Shown here in pieces: positions 14,001 to 28,900 of a stretch of DNA of 64,000 nt (its first letter is position 1; each line of letters begins with the position of its first letter). The position numbers were made by a program, and so were the translations under genes. Source of the DNA: Dermatophagoides farinae (Eukaryota; Arthropoda; Arachnida; Sarcoptiformes; Pyroglyphidae); NCBI RefSeq assembly GCF_024713945.1, contig NC_134677.1, forward strand, positions 2,793,001-2,857,000. The letters are read 5' to 3'. A model generated the notes under the pieces. The model worked only from the letters and a program-made list of their open reading frames with translations, had not been told where the DNA came from and did no database searches.

Positions 14001-17000
14001 AAAAAACAGTCATTTTTTTCTAGCCAGTCTATTGTGTGAATGTTTGCATTGGAAAGATTTTGTAAGAGTTATGTAATGTTGATGATGAAAAATTTCAATT
14101 CAATTCTTTCCCGGTCATATTTTTCATCATCATCATATTAGTATTTTTGGTGTTCTGTTTGTTCGATTTTTTTTTTGCTGTGTGCGTGTGTATGTGTTTG
14201 TTCTGTTGCCATGTCCATGGATAGAATAGTCGAAAGTTTCTGGATTCACAAACCCATTTTTGTTTTGTTTTGTTTTATTTTATTTTCATGCGACATGACA
14301 TCACACTATCTGTGTGTTTACTTGTTTATTTTGACTGTCTGTTTTGTTGAATTTTGCATTCTGTAGTTTGGAAATTTCCATTCATTTTTTGTGAAACTGA
14401 AAAAACAAACAAACAAACAAAATTTTTTTTTTTCGTTGCTATTGTTAATTTTTTTCAAAGTTTATTATTCAGTGAACGTGAATTCTGTTTTAGCTTGTGG
14501 GCAAAAATTTATTCAACTTCATGCTGGACATTCATTAACTTATCCACTAGTAAACCTTAGATTGACAATTTGAAATGATTTGAAAACAAGACGAACAAAC
14601 AAACAAAAAAAAATACGGAACAAGTATCATGGTCTGTGTACACTTCCCAATTCTTAATAATTATCATATCAATGATGGTGATGATGATGATGATCATTTA
14701 TCGCCAACAAAAAAAAAATTCAGGCGCCAGCCAAAAACAAAATTTGACAATGATCAGATAGTAAAATCATTCATAAATTCATATTAATGATCTTGATGTC
14801 CTTGTAGTTTCTAAACAAAACCCAAAAAAAAAAATTCATTTTAATGGCCATAACGCAAATGTATGTATGAATATATGATATATCAGGTCTTTTTTTGTCT
14901 TTGTAAAAATGAATGCAAAAAAAATTCTCAACTTTAATTAAAAAGGGGTGTGAGTGTGTGTGTGTGTGTCTCGTTTTCATTTCATGCTGTCCATTGTCAT
15001 TGTTCAAATTCTCTAAATGGAAAACAAAAATATCCACATCCAGAAAAAACAAATGTTTTTTGTTTTTTATTTTTCGCGTTTGTTCAGGATGGCTAGATAT
15101 TCTCCAAAATCCATGTGTATGTATGTTTAGTTTTGGACGTTAAAATTTTTCCATAGCTTTCATAAACACACACACATATTTAGTGAAGAATTTGGGCCAC
15201 ACACACCAACCAAACTAACCAACACAAACCTTCCTACCCAGAAAAAAATAATGAATTGAAAGATGAATTGTTCTCATTTTCTCATTCTCATAGTTTTCCA
15301 GTCTCTGTTTTTTTCACTCCATTTTACATTGTTCAGTGATTCTGGTAAAGTAAAAAAAAAAGAAAGAAAGAAATTGAAATGAATATTCATGGCACGATTC
15401 AAAGCAAGCTCGTGACTTTTCTTTCCAGTGTGGTGGCTTTGTATAAGCACCACAACCACCACCACCATGTACTATCAGTAAATAGAAACAACAACAACAA
15501 CAACGAAAAAAATTCACTTTGAATTAACGGATAAATACCATATCGGTCATTCGTATATAATGTAATATATGTGAATAATGATATTGCGAAATATTAATAA
15601 ATTGTTGGCCTACCTCAAAACTTGTACGAGAAAAAAAACAATACATTATGATTATTGACTTTTCTAGTATGTGTGTGTGTGTGTATATATGTGTGAATAT
15701 TCCAATTCTTTTCGGTTCTCATGACTTGACTTAAGGAAGTTTTCTTTCAATTCAATTTGAATATATTTCTATTATGATTTATATTCATATTTTTATTTTG
15801 TTTTATTTGTCGTTTACTGAGGTTTTCTTTCATTTATTTGTGAAAAGAAGTGTTTCCTTTTTTTTGTCATGTATGACTTGGCCTCGACTCTTTTTCTTTC
15901 CGATTTTTTGTTTATGACAACATTTGACAATAGTATCTAAAATTCTTCAGGAAGAGATTTTAAGAATGAAAGAACATTAAAAAACATAATTCATCGTAAC
16001 GCCCGTCATCTACGGAATTGGAATCAGACATACACACACACACAAACACTTACCCTGGAAGAAAATTTTTGTAAGGCTTCATTCTATTCTAGTTGTGTTG
16101 GTGAGATAGCAGAATAAAACTTTTTTTTTTTTGCTAACTTTTACATCTTTGTCGATGTCAAAAACGTTGTTGTTTTCTTTGAGCAAAAAAAAAAAAAAAA
16201 AAAATACGCAATTTATTATATATAACACACACATTTCGCAAGATAGTAAATGAGATGGTTAGACGAATAGAAAAAAAGTCAAGTTAGAGAATCAAAATGA
16301 AAAAAAACACGAGAGAAAATAAAAAGAATTGAGTTAGTGAATTTTTTTCTTTTCTTTTCGTTTACTTGAACACATTTGATTCATATCAAAATAATACAAG
16401 TTATATTCACATAACTACATTCTGTCTGATATGTACTTCATGTGTGTGTGTGTGTATGTGTTAGTTGGTGGGTGTGGATATTTTGATTTTTTTTTCTTTG
16501 ATTTTCATTCCTGAATTTACTCACATATACAGAAAAAAAGTGAGTGGTGAGGAGCGAAAGATATCAAGACATCAAACCCTTATATTGGATACAATTCTGC
16601 ATACGTTTACTTACGTAAACATTTGAAAACCACACACACACACACACAAACACAAAGATAGAGAAAGAGAGAGAAAAACGAAAAGATAAATTGTATGTAT
16701 GAATTCTATAAATTCCAGGAAGTTTGATATTTCTCTTTTTTTTCATTTTCTTTCCTCAACTATCCATCTGAAGAATGTATGAATTCATGGCAGTTATGGT
16801 AGAAAATTTGTTGTTTTTTATTTTTGATGAAAAAAAAATGTAAAACCGACCGCCACAATTCTAAACCCCAATGCCAAAGTAGCAATCATTTTTTTTCTAC
16901 TAGCCTGGTGAATTCCAATATTTATTAGTTGTATTTTTGGTGGGTGTTTGTCTGGTTGGTTGGTTATAGTTGATGGTGGTCGATAACATATATAAAATAT

Positions 17001-19529
17001 ATATGTGGAAAAAAAGCACAACATGCAATCAATCAAATTGTTACAAATTTTTTGGCTTTCTATTTTGTAATTTTTTTTCTTGACTTTTTTTTGTTTGGTT
17101 GATATATTCGATTGGGAACCAGACATTCACAGACACACACACACACACACATTTGGACACGGATATTTAATATTTTGTTCCAATTTTTTTTTGTTATTAT
17201 TCTCCATTTTGTCGCTACGGGAATTTTTCTTCCACCGCTCTTTTTATCCAATAATATAAGGTGCATGATCGATTAGAATAAATTTTTTTTCCAGTCATGT
17301 TTGTGACTGGATCAGATTCTTGAATACAATAGCCATAAAATTTGATGTACGGGTTGAATTCTTGATAAATTCTACTATATGGATTCATCCAATTTCAAGT
17401 TGATTTATTCACATGAAAAAAGTATTCTTTGCATTGTCTTTAGAAAATCAATATGATGATATATTGATTGAATGTTTGATTGATGTATTAATTGTTCACA
17501 ATAGTTATCAAAAAAAAGTTTCTTTGAACTAAGCTAGATAATCAGACAGTTGTCTTTAATTCAAAATGATAAATATATGAATAAAAGTTACTGACTGAAT
17601 CTCGAGCTACCACAGACAAAAATATGATAATAGTGACTGAATAAAAAATGTGATTGATTTCTGGTGGACACTATCAGTCAAAAATCTTTTGTATGTATCC
17701 TATAGTTTTTGTAGTGGATTGAAAGTTTCCATACACATATGGCGACAAAATCTGTACCATGTCATTCACATTTTTTTTGCTTTGATTTTTTTTTTTTTTG
17801 GTTATCTGGATCAAAGAACATGTTCAGAATGTGGAATTCAAAGAATTTCCAAGATTTTTTTCTGGTTTTTTCTTCATTCGACTATTTTGGATCGAAAATT
17901 TACGATTGTTTTCTATTGATTGATTTTCGTAGACTAAATAGTCATCGAGTTTTTTTTCATGTCTCTCTTTCATATTGGATTGAATTGATTTTTTGTGTTT
18001 TGTTTTTTTTTGTTGTTGTTGTTGTTGGTTTATTCTCGAAAAATTCGTACATCTAGAAGTACAAATCACCAGTGTTGGGTAGATGGGTACAAAATCTTTG
18101 GCTAAAATCCGGAACTGCACATTTCATCCTCTTATTATTATCATTGGTTAAACAAAGTCATTCTGTTTTTTTAAAAAAAAAATCTGAAGAGAAAATCTTT
18201 ACTATCTTGTTTCGTGAAAATTTGATCAAAGTAGGAAAAAAGATTTGTGATGGAAATAATTCAATTTACTTTCATCATTATCTATTCTGAATGAATGGAT
18301 AAGAAAAAAGTTCTGTACAAGTTCATGTGAACCGGAATTACACATTTCTAATGCTGGTCTTTGGTTTTTCGGTTTTTTTTTTATTTCATCATATATAAGC
18401 GTGTTGATACAAATATAATAAGCCAACCATACGTGGATACTTTTTAAAGAACACATACAACAGACAAGACAAATAAGATTTTAGTGAAAATTTAATTTAA
18501 TTTTTTTTCTCTTCTCTCGAATGACCCATAGATTCTTGGTACAAGAATCATGAGAAAAATAATTTTCTTTCAAAACTGTAAATTCTGAACAACCATCATG
18601 TTTCAACATTTTCCAACCTTTTTTTGTTATTGATACACGAATGATGGTCATTTGATTTTTTTTTTCAGTGTTTTCCACCCAATATTGGCTATGTGAAAAA
18701 AATTTTAACATTTCTATGATTGGGTAACATGAATTTTCAAGTGAAATTTTGGTTAGCAATTGCAAACATAGGCAAAATTATCGATAACAATCACTATCGA
18801 CAATAACAACCAACTCATATTGTTGGTCTTTCCTAGAAATTGATTGGAAACAAAAAAAAAGTATTTCCCTGGTAATATCGATCGAGAGATGTTCGATCAA
18901 AAATTCTTGGACAACAACAACAACAATCGTGCATGACATGATGAAAAAAAAATTTCACACCAGATTGAACAGATAAATTGGCTTTTTTTTGACTTTGATT
19001 TTATTTTTGATGAAATTGGTTATATATACGCGAACCAAAGGGTCCACGGTTTGTGTATGAGAAAACATAAGGCGTTTCAGTCTTTATAATAGTCATTTCA
19101 ACATATAATTGAATTTATGAATGTAATATTCTGTTTTCTCATTTGTTCACCATTGATTGATCAAAATGTGGCTTTGATTTTGTTCAATACCGGAATGAAT
19201 GAATGGATTTGTTGAAAGCACGACTACGACAACAACAACAACAAAAAATGCTAGACAGGAAAAAATGAAAAGAATACCATTTTTTTTTACTTTGGTTTTA
19301 CCATTGAATTCACGATAAAACAGGAAAAAATAAATAAATTCCTACTATTTATAGAAAATCTAGAGAAAAAAATCTAATGCATTTCATCATATTTTTTTCT
19401 GAATTTGGCTTGTTCCTTTCTCGTTCATCGTTTCTCATTCATTAATCAATCATAATAGAAACGTGAAATGAATGGAATATTAATCGGTTGATGAAATTGG
19501 ACAATTCAAAACCAACGTATCAAAACACC

Positions 19530-19551
19530 CACACACACACACACACACACA
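19530..19551. repeat. (CA)11 microsatellite
   Basis: Uninterrupted CA dinucleotide run in the gene-free stretch. Confidence 0.95.
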
Positions 19552-19834
19552 AATATAGATTGATCTAAAACACCGGAAACAAAATGGTAACAACTATGGT
19601 GAAAAAAAAATACAAATCAGATAAACCAAATGGAAATCGATTTTTTATATACACACACACACACATTTATTTTCATCGAGATTTCGGTTTGTTGTCGTTT
19701 ATGATTATGATGATTATTATTATTTTTTGGAACATCTATTAATTTGAACAATGTTTGAGAATAATAACATCAACCTTGCCTAAAATATGGTTGTGATACG
19801 GTTTTCTGGTTTTCCATTGTCATAGTTACATAAT

Positions 19835-19836
<2 letters not shown>

Positions 19837-19871
<35 letters not shown>
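19837..19871. repeat. Poly-T run of about 35
   Basis: The longest homopolymer in the window. It may be the poly-A tail scar of a retroposed sequence on the minus strand, but no recognisable body or target duplication is attached. Length is uncertain because assemblies handle such runs poorly. Confidence 0.9.
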
Positions 19872-19872
<1 letters not shown>

Positions 19873-22800
19873 TTACACAATATATCTGTCATGGCATAAA
19901 GTATGGATGTTGATGAACTGTAAGTGGAAAATTTGTTAAAGTGTGAAAAATAACACCCAAACTTATTGTGGATGCAAAAAAACTGAAGAAAGAAAGAAAA
20001 AATTTTGAAAACAAAAATTTACATAAAATCGATTATCATAGGATCGATTTTTTCCCGATGTTCCTTCATTTTATCTTTTCAAAGATATTTCTTGATTCCA
20101 TAGAATTTGTTATTATCGTTGCTGCTGTGTGAGAGTCTTTTTTTTCTGTCAACAGCAACTTTAAATTTTGTTTGTATCCATTTGATGACAAAAAATGAGA
20201 AAATGATGATGATCATCATAGATTTTGATGATCATTAGAATAGAGCGAGAGAACAAAAAAAAATCGGCATACGTTATACTCGGTGCATTGATCTTTTATT
20301 TAGAGCTAGAAACACAACAACAATTGCTCATCATCATTATGATCAGGATTTTGTATTTTTTTTTTTTTTTTTTGCTTTATGAACAATGAAAATGATTTTG
20401 GGCCAAATAATTTTGACTAATGTTTGAAACTTTTTTTTCTCAAATTTCATCAGCTTTTTGCTTTTGTTTTTTTTATTTCTATTTTTCTAGCATTTCACGA
20501 TGTATCACATACACACAGTGAAAATAATTAATAATTATGAAATAATTATGGAAACACACACACAAATATCATTTTTTGGTTTGTCTATTGGTGAGATGAT
20601 GATGAGAAAAGTTTTTCCGGACACACACACAATTGATGCTTCAGAATTACTTTTTCTACTTTTGGAATAAATGATTCTATAACTTTCTTTTTTTGGGTAT
20701 GAAAATTCATTTGTAAAGATGGTCAAGATGGTGGCTCGTTTTAGTGGCCAGTTTTTTTCTGATTTTGCAAATTTGAAACATCATCACCATAAACCAAAAA
20801 AAAAAGAAAAAAAGATTGCATACATTTTTGGCCTAAAATAATAATAATGGCAACATCAACATGATTTTGGCCTCTAACTTTTAATATCATAATGTATTTT
20901 ATTATTTGAACATTTTTTTTTTATTCTGAATGAATTTGAATTTTTTCGTTGTATCTATAAAAATGTAGTGACCATAAACACAAACACACATGCACATGTA
21001 GCTGAGATTCTGAAAATCTGGACCAAAGAGTTTCACAACGAGAGAAAATGAGAGTGAACGATTTTTTTTCATGATATTAAAATTTAAATTCCAAATGTGT
21101 ATGTAGCATGGTTTTTTTAATAGAAAAGTTACATCAAACATTGATTCTAGTTTTTGTTTTTTTGTGTGTGTGGGTGTGTTTGGCTGAAGAATTTTTTATA
21201 AATTTTTTTTTCTACAAAAAATCTCTCTTTGAACACAGAGGTCCAATTTTTTTTACTACTCAAGCACAATTCGATGGCGATAATTATTGGCAAACATAAA
21301 CCTGAAAAACTGGCCATATTTTATTCCGGAAAAAAAATTCTCACATGTGTGTCGTCATAAACGAATTGATCTATCATCATTATTGATAGTGTTGTTCATT
21401 TTTCATGATGTCAATCGAAAGAATCCAATTATAAATAAATTGAAATTGACCAGTGGTTAGAATTTCTTGGGATCGGAGAATTTGCATCCATTATTCATCT
21501 CTCTCTCTCTAGGATGATGTTCGAACACCCATCCAAAAAACAAAATCTGTGTACACAAATTAAACCTAAATAGATTTTTTTTGTGAGTACCGATAACAGT
21601 AATAGTGAGAAATTGCCGCCGAAAATTTCATCAGTGAAAAAAAACAACAAGAAAGTATAATGGATGAAAAAAAGAAATTCAAAATTCAAAATGAAAACTT
21701 TAAATCGGTCCAACCAATTTCATTTGGCCATGAATGTCAGACGTTTAGTGATTTTTTTTTGTGTGCCCACCACCATTCTTACGCAAGTATTTCCTTCATC
21801 TTTATCATCATATTCAATGTTTAAAAAATTGTGTTGAAATTCAATTTAATTTTGTGAGAAAAAAAAATTGTGGAGGAAAAAGTTTTATTATTTTTATTTT
21901 TTTTTATAAAGAGAGAGAGAGAGAGAAAAAGAAAGAATAAATTCTGTTACATTTTATGTCGTTGTTTTTTCTTTGCTTTCGCTCATTTCATTTCATATTC
22001 CGATGACATTCCATGCATTATATGAATGGCATGTTAGAATGAAAAACAAAATTAAGACTAAAAAAAATTCTTAATGAAAAAGTATTGCTCCAAGGAACAA
22101 ACAATTTTTGTTTATTTTGATTTCATTTTTCATCTTGGAATTAATTTCTGGGATTTCTATGCGAAACATTTTATCTTATTATTAATTAGTACAAATGGAT
22201 ACATTATAATTTTGTTTTATTTTTTTTATCATTCTTGGAATTGCCATGAATTTACTTTTAGTGAACAAAACTACAATTGAATGATTTCATGGAATTTTCA
22301 TATTTAATGATGATGATTTTTTTTTGGATCAACAAATATTTATATTGATCATTGAATAATTAATCGACTTTAACTAATATATGTTCCACACAGTTAAAAC
22401 ATCGACATTTTCTGATCATTTGATCAATTCCATTGAAATTCTTGAGTTGAATAAAAATATGGCAAAAAATTTTGACTATTTTTCTCCGTTCATTTGAATT
22501 TGGAAAATATCAGACTTTTTTCGTTGTAAAATTATCGACTTTGCTGATGATTATTATAATAGTGGTGTTAGTTGTGGCAAAAACTAACCCTAATCATCAT
22601 CATCATCGATAAAACCCCCTTTGCTTTTTTAAAATTTATGAGATTCTTTCCACAATGGATCGTTGCCTTCAATGAAGAACAATTTTTTCCACTTTTTTTA
22701 TGATTCTATTTCAAGTTTTCAGCTTTTCACCATCGTTGATTGGTTTGATCATTATTGGAACCTCATGAAATGAAAAGATTGTTATTGTGATTCTTGAAGA

Positions 22801-22928
22801 AAAAAAAATATCAAGTAAAATGATGCGAAACAATAAACTAAAAAAGTAGAATAAAAAAATTGTTCACACATATAAGCTATAAATGACCAAATGCGTCCAT
22901 GATATTAAAGGGACATTTAACGACGACA

Positions 22929-22959
<31 letters not shown>
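22929..22959. repeat. (GAT)n trinucleotide array
   Basis: About ten uninterrupted GAT units. Apparent frames over it (polyMet, polyIle or polyAsp) are simple translations of the repeat. Confidence 0.95.
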
Positions 22960-22960
<1 letters not shown>

Positions 22961-25900
22961 GTTCAAATCCCAAAATTCTTTATACTTTTTTTTCATGTTT
23001 AATTTTTTGCAAACAATAAAGATAAGAATATTTCCACCTCTCTCGTTAAGAACTACTGGGAAAAAAGAGAGAAAAACTTCCGTAATATCATTGATGATTA
23101 TCGTAAATTTGCCATCACCATTATCTATTGTCATCATCATCATCATTATTATTATCTATAGATAACACGCACAAAAAAAACACTGTCTACTCGTTCGTTT
23201 ATTTTGATGAGTATTTGGTGATTATGTGATGATAGTGTTTAAAAATTTTTATCAAGATAGAAAAATAAACAAAAAGAGAAAGGATTCTTGTTTACAATTT
23301 TCTATTCTTTTTTTTTGGTTATTTTTTTTCCAAACAGCAAGTAATTGCTGCTTATACATTAAACACCATTTTTTTTTTTGTTGTTGGTAGATTAAATAAC
23401 ATTTTTTCTATTTCGTTTCAATGAATTTTTTTCTCGTTTACTCTAGACGAAGATCTTAAAATACCCAAGATTACGATTTATGATAACTACAGAGTTGTAT
23501 TATTAAGAATGTGAGATAGAGTGGAGAAAAAAAATGTCAAACATTTTGTTTATAGATGATCAAATGTGAATGGGATTTTTTTTCATTTTTTTTTTGTTTG
23601 AACATAATCGATTCTTTTGCTTGATCGCCCATTTTTTTTCCAGAATTGACCATTATTATTGGTCTGTCCAAAAATACTTTTTTTGGATGATGATTTTTAT
23701 TTTGTAAAAGAAAATGAAAAAAATTAGTCGAATTCTATCGACCGAATGATGAAATGACGATCAAAATGTGTCATTTCAATATGTGGTCTTTTCATATTTT
23801 TCATTTTTTTCTGTTGATGGTCTACAATTTTTGTTTTGGATTCATCAAATAACCATATCCATTCATTTACACACTAACTTAACCCATTTTGACAGGTTCA
23901 TTCATTCATTCATTCATTCATTCTTTGCATTGATTTTGATTTGTGCTTCAATCTTAAAGATACAAAACTTTTTTTTTTGAAGATGAAACATACACAAACA
24001 CAGTCATGTGAAGAAAAAGAAAATTTCTTATGAACTGATTTTTTCATATTCTATGAATGTACATGTCTGGCTTGTTGATCATTATTGGATATTATTAGTT
24101 CTTTTTTTCATCCTGCTGATTTGACATTGACTTTTGCATTTTAATGGATGCTATATAATGCGCTTTTTGGTTCAACACTGAACATTTTTTTTTTGATGAT
24201 ATAATCTTTGGATTAGATTTTTCTTTTCATTCTATAGAATAGATGTTGTATTAGATAATCAAAAAACTATTTCTTTGTATATGAAAATTTTTTGTTCAAC
24301 TCTAAAAAAAAATCAAATTCTAAAATTTTAATCTCATAAGGCATGCTGTGTTTTGAAAACTTTTTTTTTGAGAGAGAGAGAGAAAAAAAAATGTTTCGCA
24401 TAACACTTTTTTTCCATTGAAAAGTCATAAAAAAAACTTGAATAAAATCATTCAATCCTTTTTGGTTGTCTGCTGGATTTATTTATTTATTTTAAGTAGA
24501 AAAATTACTTTGATTTAAATTTTTATCGTTTCAAGAGTAAGAAAAAAAACGAAAGATTGTAATCAATGCAAATTGACCATTCCAAGTTTTTATATCACCA
24601 AATTCATCATCATCATCATCGTTAACTGTGTCCATAATGAAAAAAAATGCATCCGTATATGTGGATTGGTTGTCAACATTGATTTATTATGCAGATAAGA
24701 GAAAAAAAACCAAAGAGATAAACAAACAAACAAAAAAACAAGAGATGATTTCAATCCGGTGAAATTTAGAAATTTTTAATCTAGTTTTACACTATTTGTG
24801 TGCAATTGATAAATGAAAAAAAATCCTAGATTCAGCCAAAAAAAAAATTGGTTGAATATTTGAATGTTTAATGTTATTAGTGGAATGACAAATGACAAAC
24901 TCTTTTTTTTTATTTTACTCTGAAAATAGCCTGGATAAAAATTGTTGCCAATTCATTCAATTCATTTTCCAATCAATCAGTCAAATGGCTGAATGATTTG
25001 ATAGATTCCATAGTTCAATACGAATGTTTTTCTTTTTGATCACGAATAAAAGTGTGGGTGGTCGTTCGATCGTACCAATCGGCCCCAAATTTTATTTTCT
25101 CATTTTGTTTTTGTTTTTTTTCTGCTGATCAATTCTCTCTTACACATTCGTTTTTTCTCTCGATCTTTCATTTTATTTTCAAATCATTACTTTTATTTGT
25201 TTCGATTGCAAATTTGTTTGAATTGTTTTTTTTTACATTTCTCCCATGTTTTCTCTGTGTGTGTATATGTGTTTGCTTTTAGTAATCACACGAATAATGA
25301 CGATGATGATGATGATGATGATGATGAAGATGAATCTTGTCGGACAGGATTCTCAGGTTTTTTTTTCATTTCTTGCTTCATTTAGTTGATTGAAAGGAGA
25401 GAAAATTTTTTTTTCTTTCGTGGTTCTCATTGTTCTCTGAGTTTTCACATTATCATCGAATCGAATTTATGGCCAGGTGATGGGTATTTTTTTTTCTTCA
25501 CCATAGCATAGCAATTTGCCAATATTTTTTATAATTTTTTCTATTTCTTTGATAATGATGATTCATATCAGTTGGCTGTCATCATCATCATCATTATCAT
25601 CATTTTTTTTTGTTTTTATAAATCATTAAGATTTTTCAATGGAATCCCTAGATGAATGATAAAAAAAAACAAAATCAATTCAAAGGAAATGGAATCGCAA
25701 AAAATGATGATTTTTTTAAAAAAAAGCAAATATGATTTTTCCTCTTCATATTGTCTGTCACATACACAAACACACACACACACACTTTCTTGGTTTGTTG
25801 TTTTATGTCTTTTCACCGAAAAAAAAAATCTTCAAACCATATCTTTCTGTTTATTATTCTTTCTTTCAAAAAAATTTCATAAGATTTTTTTTTTAGTTAG

Positions 25901-28900
25901 TTTTGATTTTGATTTATCGTTTTTGTTTCCCATCTTCATTAATTCATAAAATGATTCGCTCACTCACTCACACTTACATACAATCGGAATTCTTGTTTTG
26001 TTTTCATAAAAGTCGGTAAATAGCAATACAAGAAAAAAAATAAGACCAGATACTTTTTTCCTGTTGAATAAAAAAAAAAAAAGATTTTTAGTTAAGATTC
26101 ATTTATAAAAAGAACCAGAATCGCATCTTCAATATAAACACACAAATACTGCCCGTCCAATTAATTGATGATTGTTCTTGATTCACTCCGATAGTCTTTT
26201 TTATGATCCTTCATTCTCTATATTTATTTTTGCTTTATCATTCAGTTCATTCTTCGAGAATCGGATACCAGTACCAGGCCACCATTAAACTTTGAATATG
26301 AAGTTGAATGAATCAACAACAACTATCAGAATGACAATGTGAAAGAAAAATAAAGAAAATCGAATCGAATATTCTCTCATTAGTTTTGATTTATAAACCT
26401 CTCCAGTAGAATTAAATGATGAGAGAAAAAAAATTATAATAAACACTCAATAGACATATGCAGAAATTTTATTCTCAAACAAGAGAATTCTTCGACTGAA
26501 ATTAGTGTCAATGTTCAAAGAATTGTTGAATGGGAAAAAAAGTTCATCCGAGGTCAACCCAATTCAATAACGGTCGATGATATAATAATAACAAGCTCGT
26601 TGTTATTTATTTTTCGTTTTGATGTTTTTCTCATTTCTTTTTTTTTTTTGACCATCAATTTGATGATTTGGATCCATTTTCTTTCTTGACGTTTCTTTTG
26701 CCGACTAAAAATGTGAAATCTGAGATCAGTATATACCATTCTTTCATTTATTCATTCATTCATTCAACAAACTTTGATTGTTCAAAATGAATGACCGAAT
26801 ATGTTGATCACGTTCAGACATTATTCTCAATTCACAAACAACAACAACAACAACAACAATAACATGTTTGGTCCACAAATTTTGTTTCACTAGAAGATTT
26901 TAACAAAAACGAAAAAAAAGATAATTTGATATCAATCTTTTTAGTTGTTTTATATAAGGCACGAATTGAAGAATTCGATACTAAACAACGAATTCTGACG
27001 AATAGTTTGTCGATACATATTCGAATGATTTTTATTATTTTGATTATCACACAATGATTTGGTAATTTGTCATTGATCATTCAATTGATTGTCATTGATG
27101 ACAATGATTATCTGGATTCTTGTGTCTCATTTGAATCATCTTGATGATCATTATGTTTTTATTGTTTTTCTTTGGTACAAGTGTACAATTTCTGAGGTTC
27201 TTTTAGGAAAAGTGTCAAATATTCTAATGAAAAATGTGATTTAAACAATGATATGACAATTTTATCTGGAAAAAAGTTTGCCCATTACAAAATTGTTGGG
27301 CGGTTTTGTTTCCATTTTTATGAGTGCAAAACAAAAAAAAAATAAAAAATACTAGCTTGATATGATTGTATGTATGTGATCATAATGATTGTGAAACCAA
27401 TCGAATATGTTTCACCATTCACAATTTTATTGAGAATGTCCAAAACAGAACCAACAAAAAATGGATCATATGATTTATACCTGAAATCTATTGTTCATCG
27501 TTTGCAGTTATTATTATCATCATCATCATCATCGAAATTGACAGACAATCTTGACTGTTCTCATTTTTATTTTCACTGCCCCTTTTTTGTCTTTTCAACT
27601 ATCCTCTTGTCAAATCATGTTTTTTAATATATCACCCAGGAAAAAAATGAAAAAAATAGTAACAGAGAATGGAAAAAAAAACACTAAACAGGAGGTGGTA
27701 CACGCACATACACACACACACATCAAATGTTACTCTTGGGTCATCGAATAATAATGACCCATCACATTTTTTTTTTGCTTTTATGTCTTTTTCATCATCA
27801 ACACCATCACCATCAACGGTAATATTCGTGGTCGTTATCATTATTTGTTTGACTTGTTGTACATATATATACATTATTGTTAACTATTTATTCTCGAAAA
27901 AATTATATTCATTTTTCTTTCGGGTCCCGTTTTTTTTTGTTTTCAAACATATTCCTCATGAACGGACACAGTCAAAAATATAGTGGCCATACTAAAAAGT
28001 TCACGACTTTTTTTTCTCTCACTGTTTTGTTTTGTATTGCCTAATAACAAAAAATCAAAACATTAACAAACCGATCAATTTAGCAAAGAAATTGAAGGTG
28101 TCCAATTTAAATGTATCCCATCATATGGTGAAAAGGAAAAACCATTGAAGCTTTATTTTCTAATTCAATTTGATTTGTATATATGTGTGTGTGTGTAACC
28201 CAACAGCAGTAATCTTTTTTGATATAATAAAAACTGACAGATTTTTTTTCTCCTTTATTCTGCAAATTAAAAATCTTGCTTATTTCCCTTTGGTTACTAG
28301 CAAAAAAGTAAATGAAGAAGAAGAAGAAAAAAAAATCTTGTCTACAATCAACATTTAAAAAAGCTAAATTTAGTTCACATCACCTTTTTTGTTCATCATT
28401 CGTTCTCGCTTCTTATTTTTTTTCCATTCTTTGGTAAATTGAATTCAATTAAAAATAATGATGATAAGCAATCAAGCGCAAATGAAGCCATTCATCCATT
28501 TTTGGTCGTTTTAGATTGAAGCAATCAAACACACCGTAGACATATACATACACACACACACACACATACTTACGGTTAGATGAAGATGAATAAAATAAGA
28601 AAATGAAAAACAAAAAAAATTGCCCTTCAAGTTATTTTGACAGGATCCATCATCATCATCATCATCATAATAGTCTAAAATGGAAAGAAAGAATTAAATA
28701 ATGTGATTACTTTTTTTCTATGTGTGGTTGAAAAGTGGTTAAATTTTTTTTTTGATTATTTCGATGTAAAATGTCGATAAATATGATCAGTGTTTGTGTA
28801 TACGATTTTTTTTATTTAATCTTAAGATTTGCTTCGTAAAAAAAACTCTTGTTAGACTATTTGTTATGGCTTGATCATTTAAATTTTTTTTTTTTTTTGT

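Larger units (their letters stand above)
2539..19836. other. Gene-free stretch, possible start of a giant intron
   Basis: No reading frame here is convincing on either strand. Frames reach at most about 109 codons and are Phe/Leu/Ile/Lys/Asn-rich translations of A/T runs. Content is homopolymers (for example T22 at 4547-4568 and A20 at 16185-16204), GT/CA microsatellites (16438-16460, 17130-17150, 19530-19551) and scattered GAT/CAT arrays. A perfect 14-bp palindrome (AAACCCGCGGGTTT) is at 11550-11563. I found no tRNA, rRNA or transposon ORF by eye. Confidence 0.55.

Noticed and set aside
18070-18110. CAGTGTTGGG word resembling a hAT terminus
   Set aside because: No matching inverted end or 8-bp duplication was found nearby.
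18481-18765. 94-codon minus-strand frame with less biased composition
   Set aside because: No homology recognised and no supporting exons nearby.
19837-19871. Poly-T35 as the tail of a retroposon
   Set aside because: No SINE/LINE body or flanking duplication visible; simple homopolymer slippage is enough.
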